Assembly (NCBI RefSeq): GCF_002868845.1
Contig: NZ_PKUB01000052.1
Location: forward strand, 1-53,436
Direction: 5' to 3'
Length of the DNA: 53,436 nucleotides
DNA from: Desulfuromonas sp.
Lineage (GTDB): Bacteria; Desulfobacterota; Desulfuromonadia; Desulfuromonadales; BM501
The position numbers and the translations under genes are program-made. The notes under the pieces were generated by a model. The model was given only the letters and a program-made list of their open reading frames with translations. It did no database searches and was not told the DNA's origin. Shown one piece after another: positions 9,921-20,846 of the stretch (within the stretch, counting starts at the first letter, position 1; every line of letters starts with the position of its first letter).

Positions 9921-10390
9921 AATGTCCCTTTTGCGGGTTTGCCGACACCAAGGTTATCGATTCCCGTCTCGGCAAGGAAGGGAACAACATTCGCCGCCGG
10001 CGCGAGTGCATCGACTGCGAGCGGCGTTTCACCACCTATGAAAGGGTCGAGGAGAGTCTTCCCCTGGTCGTCAAGAAGGACGGAAGACGGGAGCCTTTCG
10101 ATCGCACCAAGATCATTGCCGGGATGCAAAGGGCCTGCGAAAAGCGACCTGTTTCCATCGGTACAATCGAGAAGGTGGTGGACCGCCTCGAGGTGACCCT
10201 CCAGGAGTCCGGGGACAAGGAGATCGAGTCCTCAAGGCTTGGGGAGGCGGTCATGGTGGCGCTGCAGGGCATCGATGAGGTCGCCTACGTTCGATTCGCC
10301 TCTGTCTACCGGCAGTTCAAGGATATCAACGAGTTCATGTCGGAATTGTCCGAAATCCTCGCCAAGGGCGGCGATCGGTCCCCCTCCTGA
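9917..10390 (+). CDS. nrdR: Transcriptional repressor NrdR
   Basis: NrdR is the ATP/dATP-sensing repressor of ribonucleotide reductase genes. In 157 residues it has an N-terminal zinc ribbon (C3, C6, C31, C34) with the [17 protein letters not shown] region, then an ATP-cone domain ([16 protein letters not shown], about residues 51-66). An ATGA overlap joins it to the deaminase. No NrdR-box pair was evident in the immediate upstream sequence, so I cannot say that it regulates itself. Confidence 0.96.
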   Translation: MKCPFCGFADTKVIDSRLGKEGNNIRRRRECIDCERRFTTYERVEESLPLVVKKDGRREPFDRTKIIAGMQRACEKRPVSIGTIEKVVDRLEVTLQESGDKEIESSRLGEAVMVALQGIDEVAYVRFASVYRQFKDINEFMSELSEILAKGGDRSPS

Positions 10391-10451
10391 ATCCTGCTCC
10401 GGTCCTTTCTTCGGCCGGATGAACCCTTGGGTCGAATCAGTGAACACTAAA

Positions 10452-11561
10452 ATGGCTGGCCACAAGCGGTTCATGCAGCGGGCCCTTGACCTTGCTCGTC
10501 GCGGAGAGGGACGAACCGGTCCCAACCCTCCCGTAGGAGCCATTCTGGTCAAGGACGGGCAGATCGTCGGGGAAGGGTTTCATCCCAGGGCGGGAGACCC
10601 TCATGCCGAGATTTTCGCCCTCCGCCATGCGGGGGGGGCAGCCCGCGGAAGCGACCTCTATGTGACTCTCGAACCGTGTTCCCACCGTGGACGCACCGGG
10701 CCCTGTGCCGAGGCTCTTCTCGATGCTGGGATCCGGCGGGCTTTCATCGGAACCCAAGACCCCAACCCCCTGGTTCAAGGACGGGGGATGTCCCTCCTGC
10801 GCAAAGGTGAGATCCCGGTCGAGTCCGGCCTTCTCGAAGCGGAGTGCCGGCGCCTGATCGCCCCTTTTGCCAAGCATGTCACTACCGGACTTCCCTACGT
10901 GATCCTCAAGAGCGCCGTGACCCTCGACGGTCACACGGCCACCTCCGCCGGTGATTCCCAGTGGATCAGCGGGGACGATAGTAGGACCCTCGTCCATCGT
11001 CTTCGGGACCGGGTTGACGCCATCATGGTCGGCATCGGCACAGTGCTGCACGATGACCCGCGCCTGACAACCCGCCTCCCGGAGGGGGGAAAGGATCCGC
11101 TGCGTGTGGTGGTCGACGGACGTCTTGAAATCCCCGAGGAGGCCCTCGTACTTCGTGGCGACTCCGCCGCATCGACCCTCGTTGCAACAACGGCCCGTGC
11201 ATCCCGCGACAAGGTCGAGCGCCTGAGAGCCCTAGGCGCCGAGGTGCTTCTGCTCGGCGAAGATGAGGGCCGGGTCGATCTCTCCGAACTGATGGGGTGT
11301 CTTGGGCAAAGGGGAATTCAAAGTCTCCTGCTCGAAGGAGGGGGCCGCCTGAACGCCGCCGCCATACGTGAAGGCCTTGTCGACCGGATGATGGTCTTTG
11401 TCGCACCGCTCCTGCTGGGCGGCAACGACGGGCAGGGGATTTTCTCAGGGTGCGGGGTTCGACGATTGGCAGATGCTCTGCGTCTGGACGATGTCAGGAT
11501 CACTTCCGTTGGCGTCGATACTCTTATTGAGGGGGAGGTCAAGGGATGTTCACCGGTCTGA
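10452..11561 (+). CDS. ribD: Bifunctional riboflavin deaminase/reductase RibD
   Basis: RibD deaminates and then reduces the GTP-derived pyrimidine, the second and third steps of riboflavin synthesis. The deaminase half shows HAE in PHAEIFALRHAGG and PCSHRGRTGPC. The reductase half begins near residue 150 (KSAVTLDGHTAT). The chosen ATG gives 369 residues, the usual size; in-frame starts at 10419 (ATG) and 10440 (GTG) are possible and none has a strong ribosome-binding site. Its 3' end overlaps ribE by 16 bp. Confidence 0.94.
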   Translation: MAGHKRFMQRALDLARRGEGRTGPNPPVGAILVKDGQIVGEGFHPRAGDPHAEIFALRHAGGAARGSDLYVTLEPCSHRGRTGPCAEALLDAGIRRAFIGTQDPNPLVQGRGMSLLRKGEIPVESGLLEAECRRLIAPFAKHVTTGLPYVILKSAVTLDGHTATSAGDSQWISGDDSRTLVHRLRDRVDAIMVGIGTVLHDDPRLTTRLPEGGKDPLRVVVDGRLEIPEEALVLRGDSAASTLVATTARASRDKVERLRALGAEVLLLGEDEGRVDLSELMGCLGQRGIQSLLLEGGGRLNAAAIREGLVDRMMVFVAPLLLGGNDGQGIFSGCGVRRLADALRLDDVRITSVGVDTLIEGEVKGCSPV

Positions 11562-12193
11562 TCGAAGATCTGGGCGTTCTGCGGGAGGTGCGCAAGCAGG
11601 GCGAGAGAGGATCCCTGGTCGTCTCGGCCAACATTCCCGCTTCAGAATTCCGACTGGGTGAGAGTATTGCGGTCAATGGGGTCTGCCTGACGGTGTCCTC
11701 CTTTGGCGAGGGCAACTTTACCGCAGACGTCTCTCCCGAAACCCTTCTGCGAACCACTCTGGGGGGATTGCCGCCGTGCATACCCGTAAACCTGGAGCGA
11801 GCGGTGCGCTTGTGCGATCGCCTCGGCGGGCACCTTGTGACGGGACACGTGGACGGCGTCGCCAGGATCCTGAAGCGGGAGAAGGACCGCAACGCCGTGC
11901 GCTTTTCCATCTCTCTGCCTGGCGACCTGGCGCGGTATGTCGTGGAAAAGGGTTCAATCGCAGTGGACGGCATCAGCCTGACCGTCAACCGGGTTTTCCC
12001 GGAGAATTTCTCCGTCTCGATCATTCCCCATACCCTCGCCGAAACGGCGCTGAAGGAGAAGGGGGCCGGTGACAAGGTGAATCTTGAAACGGATATCCTC
12101 GGCAAATACGTGGAACGCCTCCTGACCGGAGGGACGGCCTCCGCCGGGGCGGGGATCGACCTCGATTTCCTTGCCAAGCATGGATTTATGTGA
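11546..12193 (+). CDS. ribE: Riboflavin synthase alpha chain
   Basis: This enzyme dismutates two molecules of 6,7-dimethyl-8-ribityllumazine into riboflavin and the pyrimidine precursor. The N-terminus MFTGLIEDLG is diagnostic. Two tandem lumazine-binding domains are visible; the second starts near GHVDGVARI. Its 215 residues match the family. It overlaps the end of ribD, so translation is probably coupled. No FMN riboswitch consensus was seen anywhere upstream in this rib cluster. Confidence 0.96.
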   Translation: MFTGLIEDLGVLREVRKQGERGSLVVSANIPASEFRLGESIAVNGVCLTVSSFGEGNFTADVSPETLLRTTLGGLPPCIPVNLERAVRLCDRLGGHLVTGHVDGVARILKREKDRNAVRFSISLPGDLARYVVEKGSIAVDGISLTVNRVFPENFSVSIIPHTLAETALKEKGAGDKVNLETDILGKYVERLLTGGTASAGAGIDLDFLAKHGFM

Positions 12194-12226
12194 CATATAT
12201 TTGGATCACACAAAGGACTATAGAGA

Positions 12227-13432
12227 ATGCCAATTGACAAAATTGAAGCCGCTCTGGAGGATATCCGTCAGGGCAAAATGGTCATCCTGGTCGATGACGA
12301 GGACCGGGAGAACGAAGGGGACCTGACCATGGCCGCAGAAATGGTCACGCCCGAGGCCGTCAATTTCATGGCCAAGGAGGGGCGTGGCCTCATATGTCTG
12401 TCCCTTACCGAGAAGCGGGCTGACTACCTTGGCTTGCCCCTGATGGTGTCGGAGAACACCTCCTCCTTCGGGACCGCCTTCACCGTGTCCATTGAGGCGA
12501 GGCGAGGTGTCAGCACCGGCATCTCCGCAGCCGACCGGGCGACCACCATCCTTGCCGCCATTGACGAGAACTCCAGCCCTTCAGATCTGGCTCGCCCCGG
12601 ACATGTCTTTCCTCTGCGGGCTAAGCTCGGGGGGGTGATGGTCCGGGCCGGACAGACCGAGGGGTCCGTCGACCTGGCCCGATTGGCGGGGCTGAAGCCT
12701 TCCGGCGTCATTTGTGAAATCATGAATGACGACGGCACAATGGCGCGGATGCCTCAGCTCAAAGAGTTTGCCAAAAAACACGATCTGAAGATCGTTTCCA
12801 TTGCTGACCTCGTGGCCTATCGCATGCGCAAGGAGTTGCTCGTGCGGCGGGCCGCCGAAACCGTCATCCCGACCCCCTTTGGCGGCGACTTCAAGGCAAT
12901 CGCCTACGAAAACGATGTTGACAATGCCCAGCACCTCGCTCTGGTCAAGGGGGAGGTCGATCCCGACCGGCCGGTTCTTGTGCGTGTCCATTCCGAGTGC
13001 CTCACCGGGGATGTCTTCGGGTCGATGCGTTGCGACTGCGGTGAGCAGTTGCACGCCGCCATGGCTCAGATCGAAGAAGAAGGAGGCGGGGTCATTCTCT
13101 ACATGCGTCAGGAGGGGCGGGGAATCGGGCTCATCAACAAGCTGCGCGCATATGCATTGCAGGAAAAGGGGCACGATACTGTCGAGGCCAACGAGGTCCT
13201 CGGATTCAAGGCCGATCTGCGCGATTACGGCCTCGGCGCCCAGATCCTGAGCGATCTCGGGATTCGGCAGATTCGCCTCATGACCAACAACCCGAAAAAA
13301 GTGATCGGACTTGAGGGGTACGGTCTGAAAATCGTCGAACGGGTGCCGATCGAGGTGAAAGCCACTTCTGACAACCTCGACTACCTCAAAACAAAACGCG
13401 AAAAGATGGGGCACCTGCTCGAAAACCTTTAG
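12227..13432 (+). CDS. ribBA: Bifunctional RibBA (DHBP synthase/GTP cyclohydrolase II)
   Basis: This fusion supplies both branches of riboflavin synthesis. The N-terminal DHBP synthase (about 1-200) has [11 protein letters not shown] and the GHVFPLRA region. The C-terminal GTP cyclohydrolase II (about 205-401) has the zinc cysteines in [15 protein letters not shown] and the [11 protein letters not shown] motif. Both halves keep their catalytic motifs, so it should be fully bifunctional. AAAGGA precedes the ATG. A 15-bp near-palindrome (13459-13473, GAGGCCC-A-GGGCCTC) lies between this gene and ribH. Confidence 0.97.
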   Translation: MPIDKIEAALEDIRQGKMVILVDDEDRENEGDLTMAAEMVTPEAVNFMAKEGRGLICLSLTEKRADYLGLPLMVSENTSSFGTAFTVSIEARRGVSTGISAADRATTILAAIDENSSPSDLARPGHVFPLRAKLGGVMVRAGQTEGSVDLARLAGLKPSGVICEIMNDDGTMARMPQLKEFAKKHDLKIVSIADLVAYRMRKELLVRRAAETVIPTPFGGDFKAIAYENDVDNAQHLALVKGEVDPDRPVLVRVHSECLTGDVFGSMRCDCGEQLHAAMAQIEEEGGGVILYMRQEGRGIGLINKLRAYALQEKGHDTVEANEVLGFKADLRDYGLGAQILSDLGIRQIRLMTNNPKKVIGLEGYGLKIVERVPIEVKATSDNLDYLKTKREKMGHLLENL

Positions 13433-13507
13433 CCTTTTCAGTATTGTCTGAATCATAAGAGGCCCAGGGCCTCCACTGCCGATTTGTCCTATCGAGGGAG
13501 AAAAGAC

Positions 13508-13972
13508 ATGGCCAAGACCATCGAGGGTCAGCTTGACGCCAAAGGGTTGAAATTCGCCCTTGTTGTGAGCCGCTTTAACAGTTTCATCTGTGAACGCCTT
13601 CTCGAGGGGGCAATCGACGCCCTTGTCCGGCACGGGGCCGCTCAGGGAGACCTGGAGATCGTCAAGGTTCCCGGGGCCTTCGAAATACCGATGGCCGCGA
13701 AAAAAATCGTCGAGTCACAGCGCCATGACGCTGTTATTTGTCTTGGTGCCGTTATCCGCGGAGCGACCCCTCACTTCGACTATGTCAGTGCTGAAGTCTC
13801 CAAGGGGATCGCCGCGGTGAGTATGGACTCCTCGGTGCCTGTCGCCTTCGGTGTTCTGACCACGGACAGCGTGGAACAGGCGATCGAGAGAGCCGGAACC
13901 AAGGCTGGCAACAAGGGGTACGATGCGGCGGTCAGCGCCATTGAGATGGCCAATCTCTTCAAGGTTCTTTGA
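13508..13972 (+). CDS. ribH: 6,7-dimethyl-8-ribityllumazine synthase
   Basis: RibH condenses the RibA/D pyrimidine with the RibB butanone phosphate and typically forms icosahedral capsids. The start is placed at the ATG after GAGGGAG, giving 154 residues; an upstream ATG at 13484 would put the ribosome-binding site inside the ORF. Family signatures include [14 protein letters not shown] and [14 protein letters not shown]. It is followed immediately by nusB, a common pairing. Confidence 0.97.
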   Translation: MAKTIEGQLDAKGLKFALVVSRFNSFICERLLEGAIDALVRHGAAQGDLEIVKVPGAFEIPMAAKKIVESQRHDAVICLGAVIRGATPHFDYVSAEVSKGIAAVSMDSSVPVAFGVLTTDSVEQAIERAGTKAGNKGYDAAVSAIEMANLFKVL

Positions 13973-13977
13973 ACAAG

Positions 13978-14448
13978 ATGAGTATCGGTATCCGGCGGCG
14001 GGGCAGGGAACTGGCCCTCAAAATCATATACAGCCTCAAGGACCAGAATATCTCCATGGGCGATGTTCTGGGGGATTTCTGGGCCAACTTCCGCTTCGCC
14101 GAAGATCAACTCGGCGAAGCCCTCGACGAGGCGGACGCGCCCGTTCACCCGGAGGTTCGACGTTTCGCCGAAGAACTGGCCACGGGGGTATTCAGCAACC
14201 TTGGCGAGATCGACCGGGTCATCGAGGAGTTCTCGACCAACTGGGCACTGGACCGCATGGCCCGGGTGGACAAAGCCTTGCTGCGGTTGGCGACCTTTGA
14301 ACTGATCTGCCGGCCGGACGTTCCTTCCAGCGTGGTTATCAACGAAGCCATCGAGGTCGGCAAGCGCTACGGCACCAAGGAGACTCCTGCATTTGTCAAC
14401 GGGATTTTGGACAAGATCTCCAGGACCCGTCGTCCTTCCAAGGCATGA
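13978..14448 (+). CDS. nusB: Transcription antitermination factor NusB
   Basis: NusB joins NusE (ribosomal protein S10) at boxA in rRNA leader transcripts. The protein (156 residues from this ATG) is the usual helical RNA-binding fold, with RRRGRELALKIIYSL at the start and NEAIEVGKRYGTKETPAFVNGILDK near the end. An alternative TTG start at 13969 overlaps the ribH stop, as at the plsX-fabH junction, and sits closer to an AAGG, so the start is uncertain. The stop overlaps the next gene by 4 bp. Confidence 0.93.
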   Translation: MSIGIRRRGRELALKIIYSLKDQNISMGDVLGDFWANFRFAEDQLGEALDEADAPVHPEVRRFAEELATGVFSNLGEIDRVIEEFSTNWALDRMARVDKALLRLATFELICRPDVPSSVVINEAIEVGKRYGTKETPAFVNGILDKISRTRRPSKA

Positions 14449-14891
14449 CGGCCCCCGATCTGGTCGAAATACCCATTGACCGCATTCAGGGAGAGGTGGT
14501 CGCCGTTTTGTATTTCGAGGACGAACGGCCACCGCGGGGGCCCGCCGCACTGCTGGACTGGCGGCTGAATGGAGTCCTCACCGAACTCCTCGTCCAGGGC
14601 AGGGCCGCAGGACATGTCGGGGAGCAGATCCTCGTCCCCAACAACGGAAAGCTCGGGGCGGATTGGGCCCTTTTCCTCGGCGGGGGGCGCTGGGAGGGGA
14701 GGGGAAAGAAGAGCTACCGCACCCTCGTCGAGCAGGCCCTTGATACATGCCGGGGGTTGAACCTTTCCAGGGTTGGGATAGGGCTGACCCCGCTGGAAGG
14801 CATGGGGGAGGGGAGCGCTGAGAAGATGGTTTCTCAAGCCCTCGGCCGGCGGACCGTCACTGACCTTGAGTGTCAGCTCTGCTTGGGGTAA
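14445..14891 (+). CDS. Stand-alone M17 aminopeptidase N-terminal-like domain protein
   Basis: This 148-residue protein resembles the N-terminal, macro-like, non-catalytic domain of leucyl aminopeptidases: DWRLNGVLTELLVQG, GEQILVPNNGKLGADWALFLGGG, then SRVGIGLTPLEG. It ends where the metallopeptidase domain would begin, so it has no catalytic metal site. An ATGA overlap couples it to nusB. Its function is unknown; a ligand-binding or regulatory role is a guess from the fold. The comparison is from memory of the family pattern. Confidence 0.65.
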   Translation: MTAPDLVEIPIDRIQGEVVAVLYFEDERPPRGPAALLDWRLNGVLTELLVQGRAAGHVGEQILVPNNGKLGADWALFLGGGRWEGRGKKSYRTLVEQALDTCRGLNLSRVGIGLTPLEGMGEGSAEKMVSQALGRRTVTDLECQLCLG

Positions 14892-14953
14892 AGGCCGTTC
14901 CCGCATGTACCCGGTCTTTGATCGATTTTCATTTTTTATATAAAGGGGATGTT

Positions 14954-16264
14954 ATGAAAGAGCTTAAGGTTGGGCTTCTCGGTTTCGGAACTATTGGTAC
15001 CGGCGTTGTGAAAATGTTCCAGAAAAACGCTGAACTGATGGAACAGCGCCTTGGGGCTCGCCTTTCCCTGGCACGGATTGCTGACCTTGACATTACCTCC
15101 GACCGTGGGGTTGCCCTGGAAAACGGAATGCTTACCTCCCGGGTCGAGGAGGTTCTGGATAACCCGCAGATCGACATTGTCATCGAATTGATCGGGGGGT
15201 ACGAACCGGCCCGCTCTTTCGTCCTAAGGGCCATTGAAAATGGAAAGCACGTGGTGACGGCCAACAAGGCCCTGCTTGCGATCCATGGTGATGAGATCTT
15301 CGGGGCGGCCGAGAAACATGGCGTTGAGGTCTTTTTCGAGGCTGCCGTCGGGGGGGGGATACCCGTCATTTCGGCCATCAAGGAAAGTCTCTGCGCCAAT
15401 CGATTCGGAAGCGTCTTTGGGATTCTCAACGGGACATGCAACTATATCCTCTCCCGGATGACCTCCGAAGGTGAAGATTTCGATCTGGTCCTCAAGGACG
15501 CCCAGGTCCAGGGGTATGCCGAGGCGGATCCCACCTTTGACATCGAGGGGGTCGACGCCGCTCATAAACTGGCCCTGCTGATGTCCCTCTGCTTCGGCAC
15601 CCGGGTTCGGTTCGAAGACATCTACACCGAGGGGATTAGCTCCATTTCCGCGCTGGACATCCAGTTCGCACGGGAATTCGGATACAAAATCAAACTCCTT
15701 GCCATCAGCAAAAAGGACAATGGTCGCATCGAGGCAAGGGTTCATCCGACCATGATTCCCCTAAACCAGCCCCTCGCAGACGTCGACGGGGTGTTCAATG
15801 CCGTGTGCCTATCGGGGGATTTCGTCGGTCCGATCATGCTGTACGGGCTCGGTGCGGGGATGGAGGCTACCGCCAGCGCCGTCATGGGCGACGTTATGGC
15901 CATCGGGCGCAACCTGCTGGCCGGTGCCAAGGTGCGAACACCCTCCATGGGATACGTAATGGACCAGGTGACCGAGTTAGCCATCAAGTCGATGGATGAC
16001 GTGGAGACTCAATACTACCTGCGCTTCGCAGCAACCGACCAACCCGGGGTGCTGGCTCAGATTTCAGGCATTCTGGGTCGTCACGACATCAGTATCGCTT
16101 CCATGATCCAGCCCGAGAGGCGCGAGGGAGGTGCAGTGCCGATCGTGCTCATGACTCACGAAGCAAGGGAGGCCAACATTCGCCGCGCCCTGCTGGAAAT
16201 CGATGCTCTCCAGGTGGTTCAGGACCGAAGTCATTTCATCCGGATCGAGAGCGAGTTGGGCTAA
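14954..16264 (+). CDS. hom: Homoserine dehydrogenase
   Basis: This enzyme makes homoserine from aspartate semialdehyde for threonine and methionine synthesis. The Rossmann motif GFGTIGTGVV lies at about residues 10-19, AANKALLA-type substrate residues follow (VVTANKALLA), and EGVDAAHKLALLMSL lies mid-protein. A C-terminal ACT domain (from about 355, QPGVLAQISGILGRHDISI) suggests feedback control by an amino acid. The start has AAAGGGG upstream. It appears to be the last gene before tRNA-Val and is separated from the preceding gene by 62 bp. Confidence 0.96.
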   Translation: MKELKVGLLGFGTIGTGVVKMFQKNAELMEQRLGARLSLARIADLDITSDRGVALENGMLTSRVEEVLDNPQIDIVIELIGGYEPARSFVLRAIENGKHVVTANKALLAIHGDEIFGAAEKHGVEVFFEAAVGGGIPVISAIKESLCANRFGSVFGILNGTCNYILSRMTSEGEDFDLVLKDAQVQGYAEADPTFDIEGVDAAHKLALLMSLCFGTRVRFEDIYTEGISSISALDIQFAREFGYKIKLLAISKKDNGRIEARVHPTMIPLNQPLADVDGVFNAVCLSGDFVGPIMLYGLGAGMEATASAVMGDVMAIGRNLLAGAKVRTPSMGYVMDQVTELAIKSMDDVETQYYLRFAATDQPGVLAQISGILGRHDISIASMIQPERREGGAVPIVLMTHEAREANIRRALLEIDALQVVQDRSHFIRIESELG

Positions 16265-16319
16265 GAACGGGTTTCAGACGCAAAGGGGAAAAAAAAACGT
16301 TCCGGGCCGTTGAAAGTGC

Positions 16320-16347
16320 TTGACATCTCTTGGGGTATTTTGATAGA
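16320..16347 (+). promoter_or_regulatory. Promoter of tRNA-Val
   Basis: TTGACA (16320-16325) and GATAGA (16342-16347) are spaced 16 bp apart, about 22 bp upstream of the mature tRNA 5' end. The -35 is perfect and the -10 is weaker. Confidence 0.65.
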
Positions 16348-16369
16348 AACAACCGGCGTTTGGGCATGT

Positions 16370-16444
<75 letters not shown>

Positions 16445-16473
16445 TCTACACGCCCAATCGGAACGCGAGCATG

Positions 16474-16497
16474 GAGGCATCCTCGGATGCCTCTTTT
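16474..16497 (+). terminator. Terminator between tRNA-Val and thrS
   Basis: GAGGCATC and GATGCCTC form an 8-bp stem with a CTCG loop and a TTTT tail. It overlaps the upstream in-frame ATG at 16487, which argues for the thrS start at 16514. Confidence 0.75.
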
Positions 16498-16513
16498 CGT
16501 TAGTGGAGTCGTA

Positions 16514-18430
16514 ATGAGTCAGATTCACATCGCATTGCCCGACGGGACCGTCAAGGAGTTCGAGCAGGGAACGACTCCTCTTGATGTTGCCCGTTCCATC
16601 GGGGAGGGTTTAGCACGACAGTCCGTTGCCGCCCGCTGCGACGGTCAATTGGTCGATTTGAACGCCTCCCTTGAAAAGGACGCCAGCCTCGAGTTAGTGA
16701 CCCTTTCGTCACCCGAGGGTCTGGATGTCTATCGGCACTCCGCCGCTCACCTGATGGCTCATGCCGTCAAGGACCTTTACGGTGACGACGTTCAGGTGAC
16801 CATCGGCCCCTCTGTCGAAAACGGCTTCTACTACGACTTTTACACCGAAAAGCACACTTTTACTCCCGAAGAGTTCGACCGCATCGAGAAGAAGATGGCC
16901 GAGTTGGCCAGTGCCGACATGCCCATTGTTCGGGAGGAGGTCAGCCGCGACAGCGCCATCCGTTTGTTCCGGGACATGGGCGAGACCTTCAAGGTGCAGC
17001 TTATCGAGGATCTGCCCAACGAGACGGTCTCCCTCTACCGGCAGGGGGATTTTGTCGATCTGTGCCGCGGACCGCACCTAGCATCCACCGGAGCGCTCAA
17101 GGCCTTCAAGTTGACCAGCGTGGCGGGCGCCTATTGGCGCGGCGATGAAAAGAACGCCATGCTTCAGCGGATCTACGCCACGGCCTTTCCCGACAAGAAA
17201 AAGCTCAAGGCCCATCTGGCAAAACTCGAAGAGGCCAAGAAGCGCGACCATCGCAAGTTGGGCAAGGAGCTTGACCTTTTCTCCTTTAACGAGGAGGCGG
17301 GCGCCGGCTTGGTGATATGGCACCCCAAGGGGGCTCTTCTTAGGACCCTGCTTGAAGATTTCGAGCGCCGGGAGCATCTCAAGAGAGGTTACGATATCGT
17401 GTTGGGGCCGCAGATCCTCCGCACCGACCTCTGGAAAACTTCGGGCCATTACGAAAATTATCGCGAGAACATGTACTTCACCGAGGTCGAGGAACAGAGC
17501 TACGGCATCAAGCCGATGAACTGCCTCGCCCATATGCTCATATACAAGTCCAAAATCCGTTCCTACCGCGATCTTCCATTGCGTTTTTTCGAACTCGGCA
17601 CCGTTCACCGCCACGAGAAGTCTGGGGTTCTACACGGTCTGCTGAGGGTGAGGGGTTTTACCCAGGACGACGCCCACATCCTTTGCACTCCCGACCAGCT
17701 CGACGGCGAGATCAAAGGGGTTCTCCAGTTCGTTCAGGAAGTCATGGCGATTTTCGGCTTCGACTATGAAATGGAGATCTCCACGCGACCGGAGAAGTCG
17801 ATCGGTTCCGACGAGGACTGGGAGCAGGCCACCGATGCTCTTTTGAACGCACTCAAGGACTCCGGGCTCCCCTTTGAGATCAACGAGGGGGATGGCGCTT
17901 TCTACGGGCCGAAGATCGATATCAAGCTCAAGGACGCTCTTGACAGGAAGTGGCAGTGTGCTACTATTCAGTGCGATTTTACCCTGCCCGAGCGATTCGA
18001 CCTCACTTATGTAGGAACGGACGGCGAGAAGCATCGACCGGTCATGGTCCACCGGGTTATCCTGGGGGCCATTGAAAGGTTTATCGGTGTGCTTATCGAA
18101 CATTTCGCCGGGAACTTCCCGCTTTGGATCTCGCCGGTTCAGGCTACGGTCGTCAACGTGACCGACAATCAGGGCGAGTACGCTGAAAAGGTCTACGAGC
18201 AACTCCGGGCCGAAGGCGTGCGCGTGCAGAAGGACCTCCGGAACGAGAAACTGGGCTTCAAAATTCGCGAAGCCCAGATGGAGAAGATCCCTTATATGCT
18301 CGTTGTGGGGGACAAGGAGATGGAAAACGGGACCGTCGCCCCGCGCCACCGGTCCGGTAAGAACCTAGACCCCATGACCCCTGCAGAGTTCGTCCGGTTC
18401 GTTCAGGACGAGTGCGGGCAACACCACTAG
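16514..18430 (+). CDS. thrS: Threonyl-tRNA synthetase
   Basis: ThrRS charges tRNA-Thr. The 638 residues contain an N-terminal TGS domain (about 1-62, [14 protein letters not shown]), the editing domain with [10 protein letters not shown] (the HxxxH zinc-like site), the class II catalytic core with the zinc cysteine in PMNCLAHM, motif 2 in [14 protein letters not shown], and a C-terminal anticodon-binding domain. The start was chosen at the ATG downstream of the tRNA terminator. The stop TAG is followed directly by the infC ribosome-binding site, so the two are one transcript. Confidence 0.97.
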   Translation: MSQIHIALPDGTVKEFEQGTTPLDVARSIGEGLARQSVAARCDGQLVDLNASLEKDASLELVTLSSPEGLDVYRHSAAHLMAHAVKDLYGDDVQVTIGPSVENGFYYDFYTEKHTFTPEEFDRIEKKMAELASADMPIVREEVSRDSAIRLFRDMGETFKVQLIEDLPNETVSLYRQGDFVDLCRGPHLASTGALKAFKLTSVAGAYWRGDEKNAMLQRIYATAFPDKKKLKAHLAKLEEAKKRDHRKLGKELDLFSFNEEAGAGLVIWHPKGALLRTLLEDFERREHLKRGYDIVLGPQILRTDLWKTSGHYENYRENMYFTEVEEQSYGIKPMNCLAHMLIYKSKIRSYRDLPLRFFELGTVHRHEKSGVLHGLLRVRGFTQDDAHILCTPDQLDGEIKGVLQFVQEVMAIFGFDYEMEISTRPEKSIGSDEDWEQATDALLNALKDSGLPFEINEGDGAFYGPKIDIKLKDALDRKWQCATIQCDFTLPERFDLTYVGTDGEKHRPVMVHRVILGAIERFIGVLIEHFAGNFPLWISPVQATVVNVTDNQGEYAEKVYEQLRAEGVRVQKDLRNEKLGFKIREAQMEKIPYMLVVGDKEMENGTVAPRHRSGKNLDPMTPAEFVRFVQDECGQHH

Positions 18431-18441
18431 GAGGCGGGACC

Positions 18442-18957
18442 ATAGCTAAGCAAGAGACCAACATCAACCGTGCCATTCGAGCCAGGGAGGTCCGTGTCGT
18501 CGATGACGAAGGGACCCAGCTTGGCGTCCTGAGCCTCCAAGAGGCCCTGTCCGCCGCTGATGAACGGGGGCTCGACTTGGTTGAGGTGTCCCCCAACGCC
18601 GCGCCGCCGGTTTGCCGAATCATGGATTACGGCAAATACAAGTATCAGGCGCAGAAGCGGGCGGCCGAGGCCAGGAAGAAAACCGTACGGGTGGAGATCA
18701 AGGAAGTCAAGATGCGCCCCAAGACGGAGGAGCATGACTTCCAGTACAAACTGAAGAACGCCCGAAGGTTTCTCGAGGGAGGGAACAAAGTCAAGGTCAC
18801 CATCATGTTCAGAGGCAGGGAGGTGACTCACCCCGAGTTCGGAACCCGGCTTTTGGAGCGGGTGGCCGAGGAGGTCAAAGACCTTGGACAGGTCGAAATG
18901 AGGGGCAGGATGGCCGGGCGCTTCATGACGATGGTTGTCGAACCACTCAAGAAGTAG
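18442..18957 (+). CDS. infC: Translation initiation factor IF-3 (AUA start)
   Basis: IF3 binds the 30S subunit, discriminates against wrong start codons and prevents premature 50S joining. The conserved N-terminus (AKQETNINRAIRA) is preceded by ATA at 18442, with an AGGAGG Shine-Dalgarno 6 nt upstream. No ATG, GTG or TTG lies at a plausible position, apart from a codon at 18412 inside thrS. Non-canonical AUU/AUA starts on infC are the known basis of IF3 autoregulation. The 171-residue protein has both domains, with NAAPPVCRIMDYGKYKYQ at the N/linker boundary and TIMFRGREVTH in the C-domain. Confidence 0.94.
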   Translation: MAKQETNINRAIRAREVRVVDDEGTQLGVLSLQEALSAADERGLDLVEVSPNAAPPVCRIMDYGKYKYQAQKRAAEARKKTVRVEIKEVKMRPKTEEHDFQYKLKNARRFLEGGNKVKVTIMFRGREVTHPEFGTRLLERVAEEVKDLGQVEMRGRMAGRFMTMVVEPLKK

Positions 18958-19001
18958 CCGCCACTCACTTGGCGGCGTGCATTATTTAGAAGGAGAGGGT
19001 T

Positions 19002-19199
19002 ATGCCCAAGATCAAAACCAATCGCGGAGCGGCGAAACGCTTCCGCAAGACCGGAACCGGCAAGATTCGTCGCAACAAGGCTTTCACCAGCCACATCCTG
19101 ACCAAGAAGTCGACCAAGCGTAAGCGGGAGCTTCGTCAGGGTACGTTGGTGCATAAGGCCGATGTCAAGAATGTCAGTCAGCTGATCCCTTACCTCTAG
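19002..19199 (+). CDS. rpmI: 50S ribosomal protein L35
   Basis: A 65-residue, very basic large-subunit protein beginning [14 protein letters not shown], with the usual [16 protein letters not shown] segment. AGAAGGAGAG precedes the ATG. It is the second ribosomal gene of the classical infC-rpmI-rplT operon. Confidence 0.98.
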   Translation: MPKIKTNRGAAKRFRKTGTGKIRRNKAFTSHILTKKSTKRKRELRQGTLVHKADVKNVSQLIPYL

Positions 19200-19226
19200 G
19201 GGTATTAGCCGGGGTCAGGTCGTGAA

Positions 19227-19274
19227 CTGAGGGGACGGTATCCCCCTTCAGATCCGGCCGCGGGATTTTCCCGC
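19227..19274 (+). promoter_or_regulatory. Paired hairpins in the rplT leader
   Basis: Two stems lie between rpmI and rplT. One joins 19227-19235 to 19241-19251 and contains a 2-nt bulge; the other is GCGGGA/TCCCGC at 19260-19274. In other bacteria L20 represses this operon by binding structured leader RNA that mimics its 23S site. These hairpins are candidates for such control, but I cannot match the L20 site from sequence alone. Confidence 0.4.
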
Positions 19275-19299
19275 TCATTATCCAGAGAAGGAGAAAGAG

Positions 19300-19656
19300 A
19301 TGCCCAGAGTAAAAAGAGGATTCAAGGCAAGACGCAGAAGGAACAAGGTTCTAAAACTGGCCAAGGGCTACCGCGGCGCTCGGAGCAAGCTGTTTCGCAG
19401 TGCCACTGAGGCAGTCGACCGGGCCCTCAATTACGCTTACCGGGATCGAAAAGTACGCAAGCGGGACTTTCGGGCCCTGTGGATCGCCCGCATCAACGCT
19501 GCTGCCCGTGAGAACGGTGTCTCCTACAGCAGGCTTGTTTTTGGGCTGAAAAAGGCGGAAATCGGGTTGGACCGCAAGATTTTGGCCCAACTGGCCGTGG
19601 CCGACCCTGCCGGGTTCAGCTCGGTCGTTGATAAGGCCAAAGCCCAACTCCAGTAG
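19300..19656 (+). CDS. rplT: 50S ribosomal protein L20
   Basis: L20 is an early assembly protein of the large subunit. It is 118 residues long and very basic, beginning [19 protein letters not shown], with [15 protein letters not shown] and the C-terminal helical domain. A strong AGAAGGAGAAAG site precedes the ATG. It is followed by a terminator-like hairpin before pheS. Confidence 0.98.
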   Translation: MPRVKRGFKARRRRNKVLKLAKGYRGARSKLFRSATEAVDRALNYAYRDRKVRKRDFRALWIARINAAARENGVSYSRLVFGLKKAEIGLDRKILAQLAVADPAGFSSVVDKAKAQLQ

Positions 19657-19666
19657 GGATGTAATC

Positions 19667-20785
<1,119 letters not shown>

Positions 20786-20846
20786 ATGGAAAAAACCTTT
20801 TCCACCGGCATGTTGGAAATGAATAGTTGATAAGGGACTGAAGGAT

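Noticed and set aside
11500-12230. FMN riboswitch in the rib cluster
   Set aside because: None of the conserved RFN blocks is present before ribD, ribE, ribBA or ribH.
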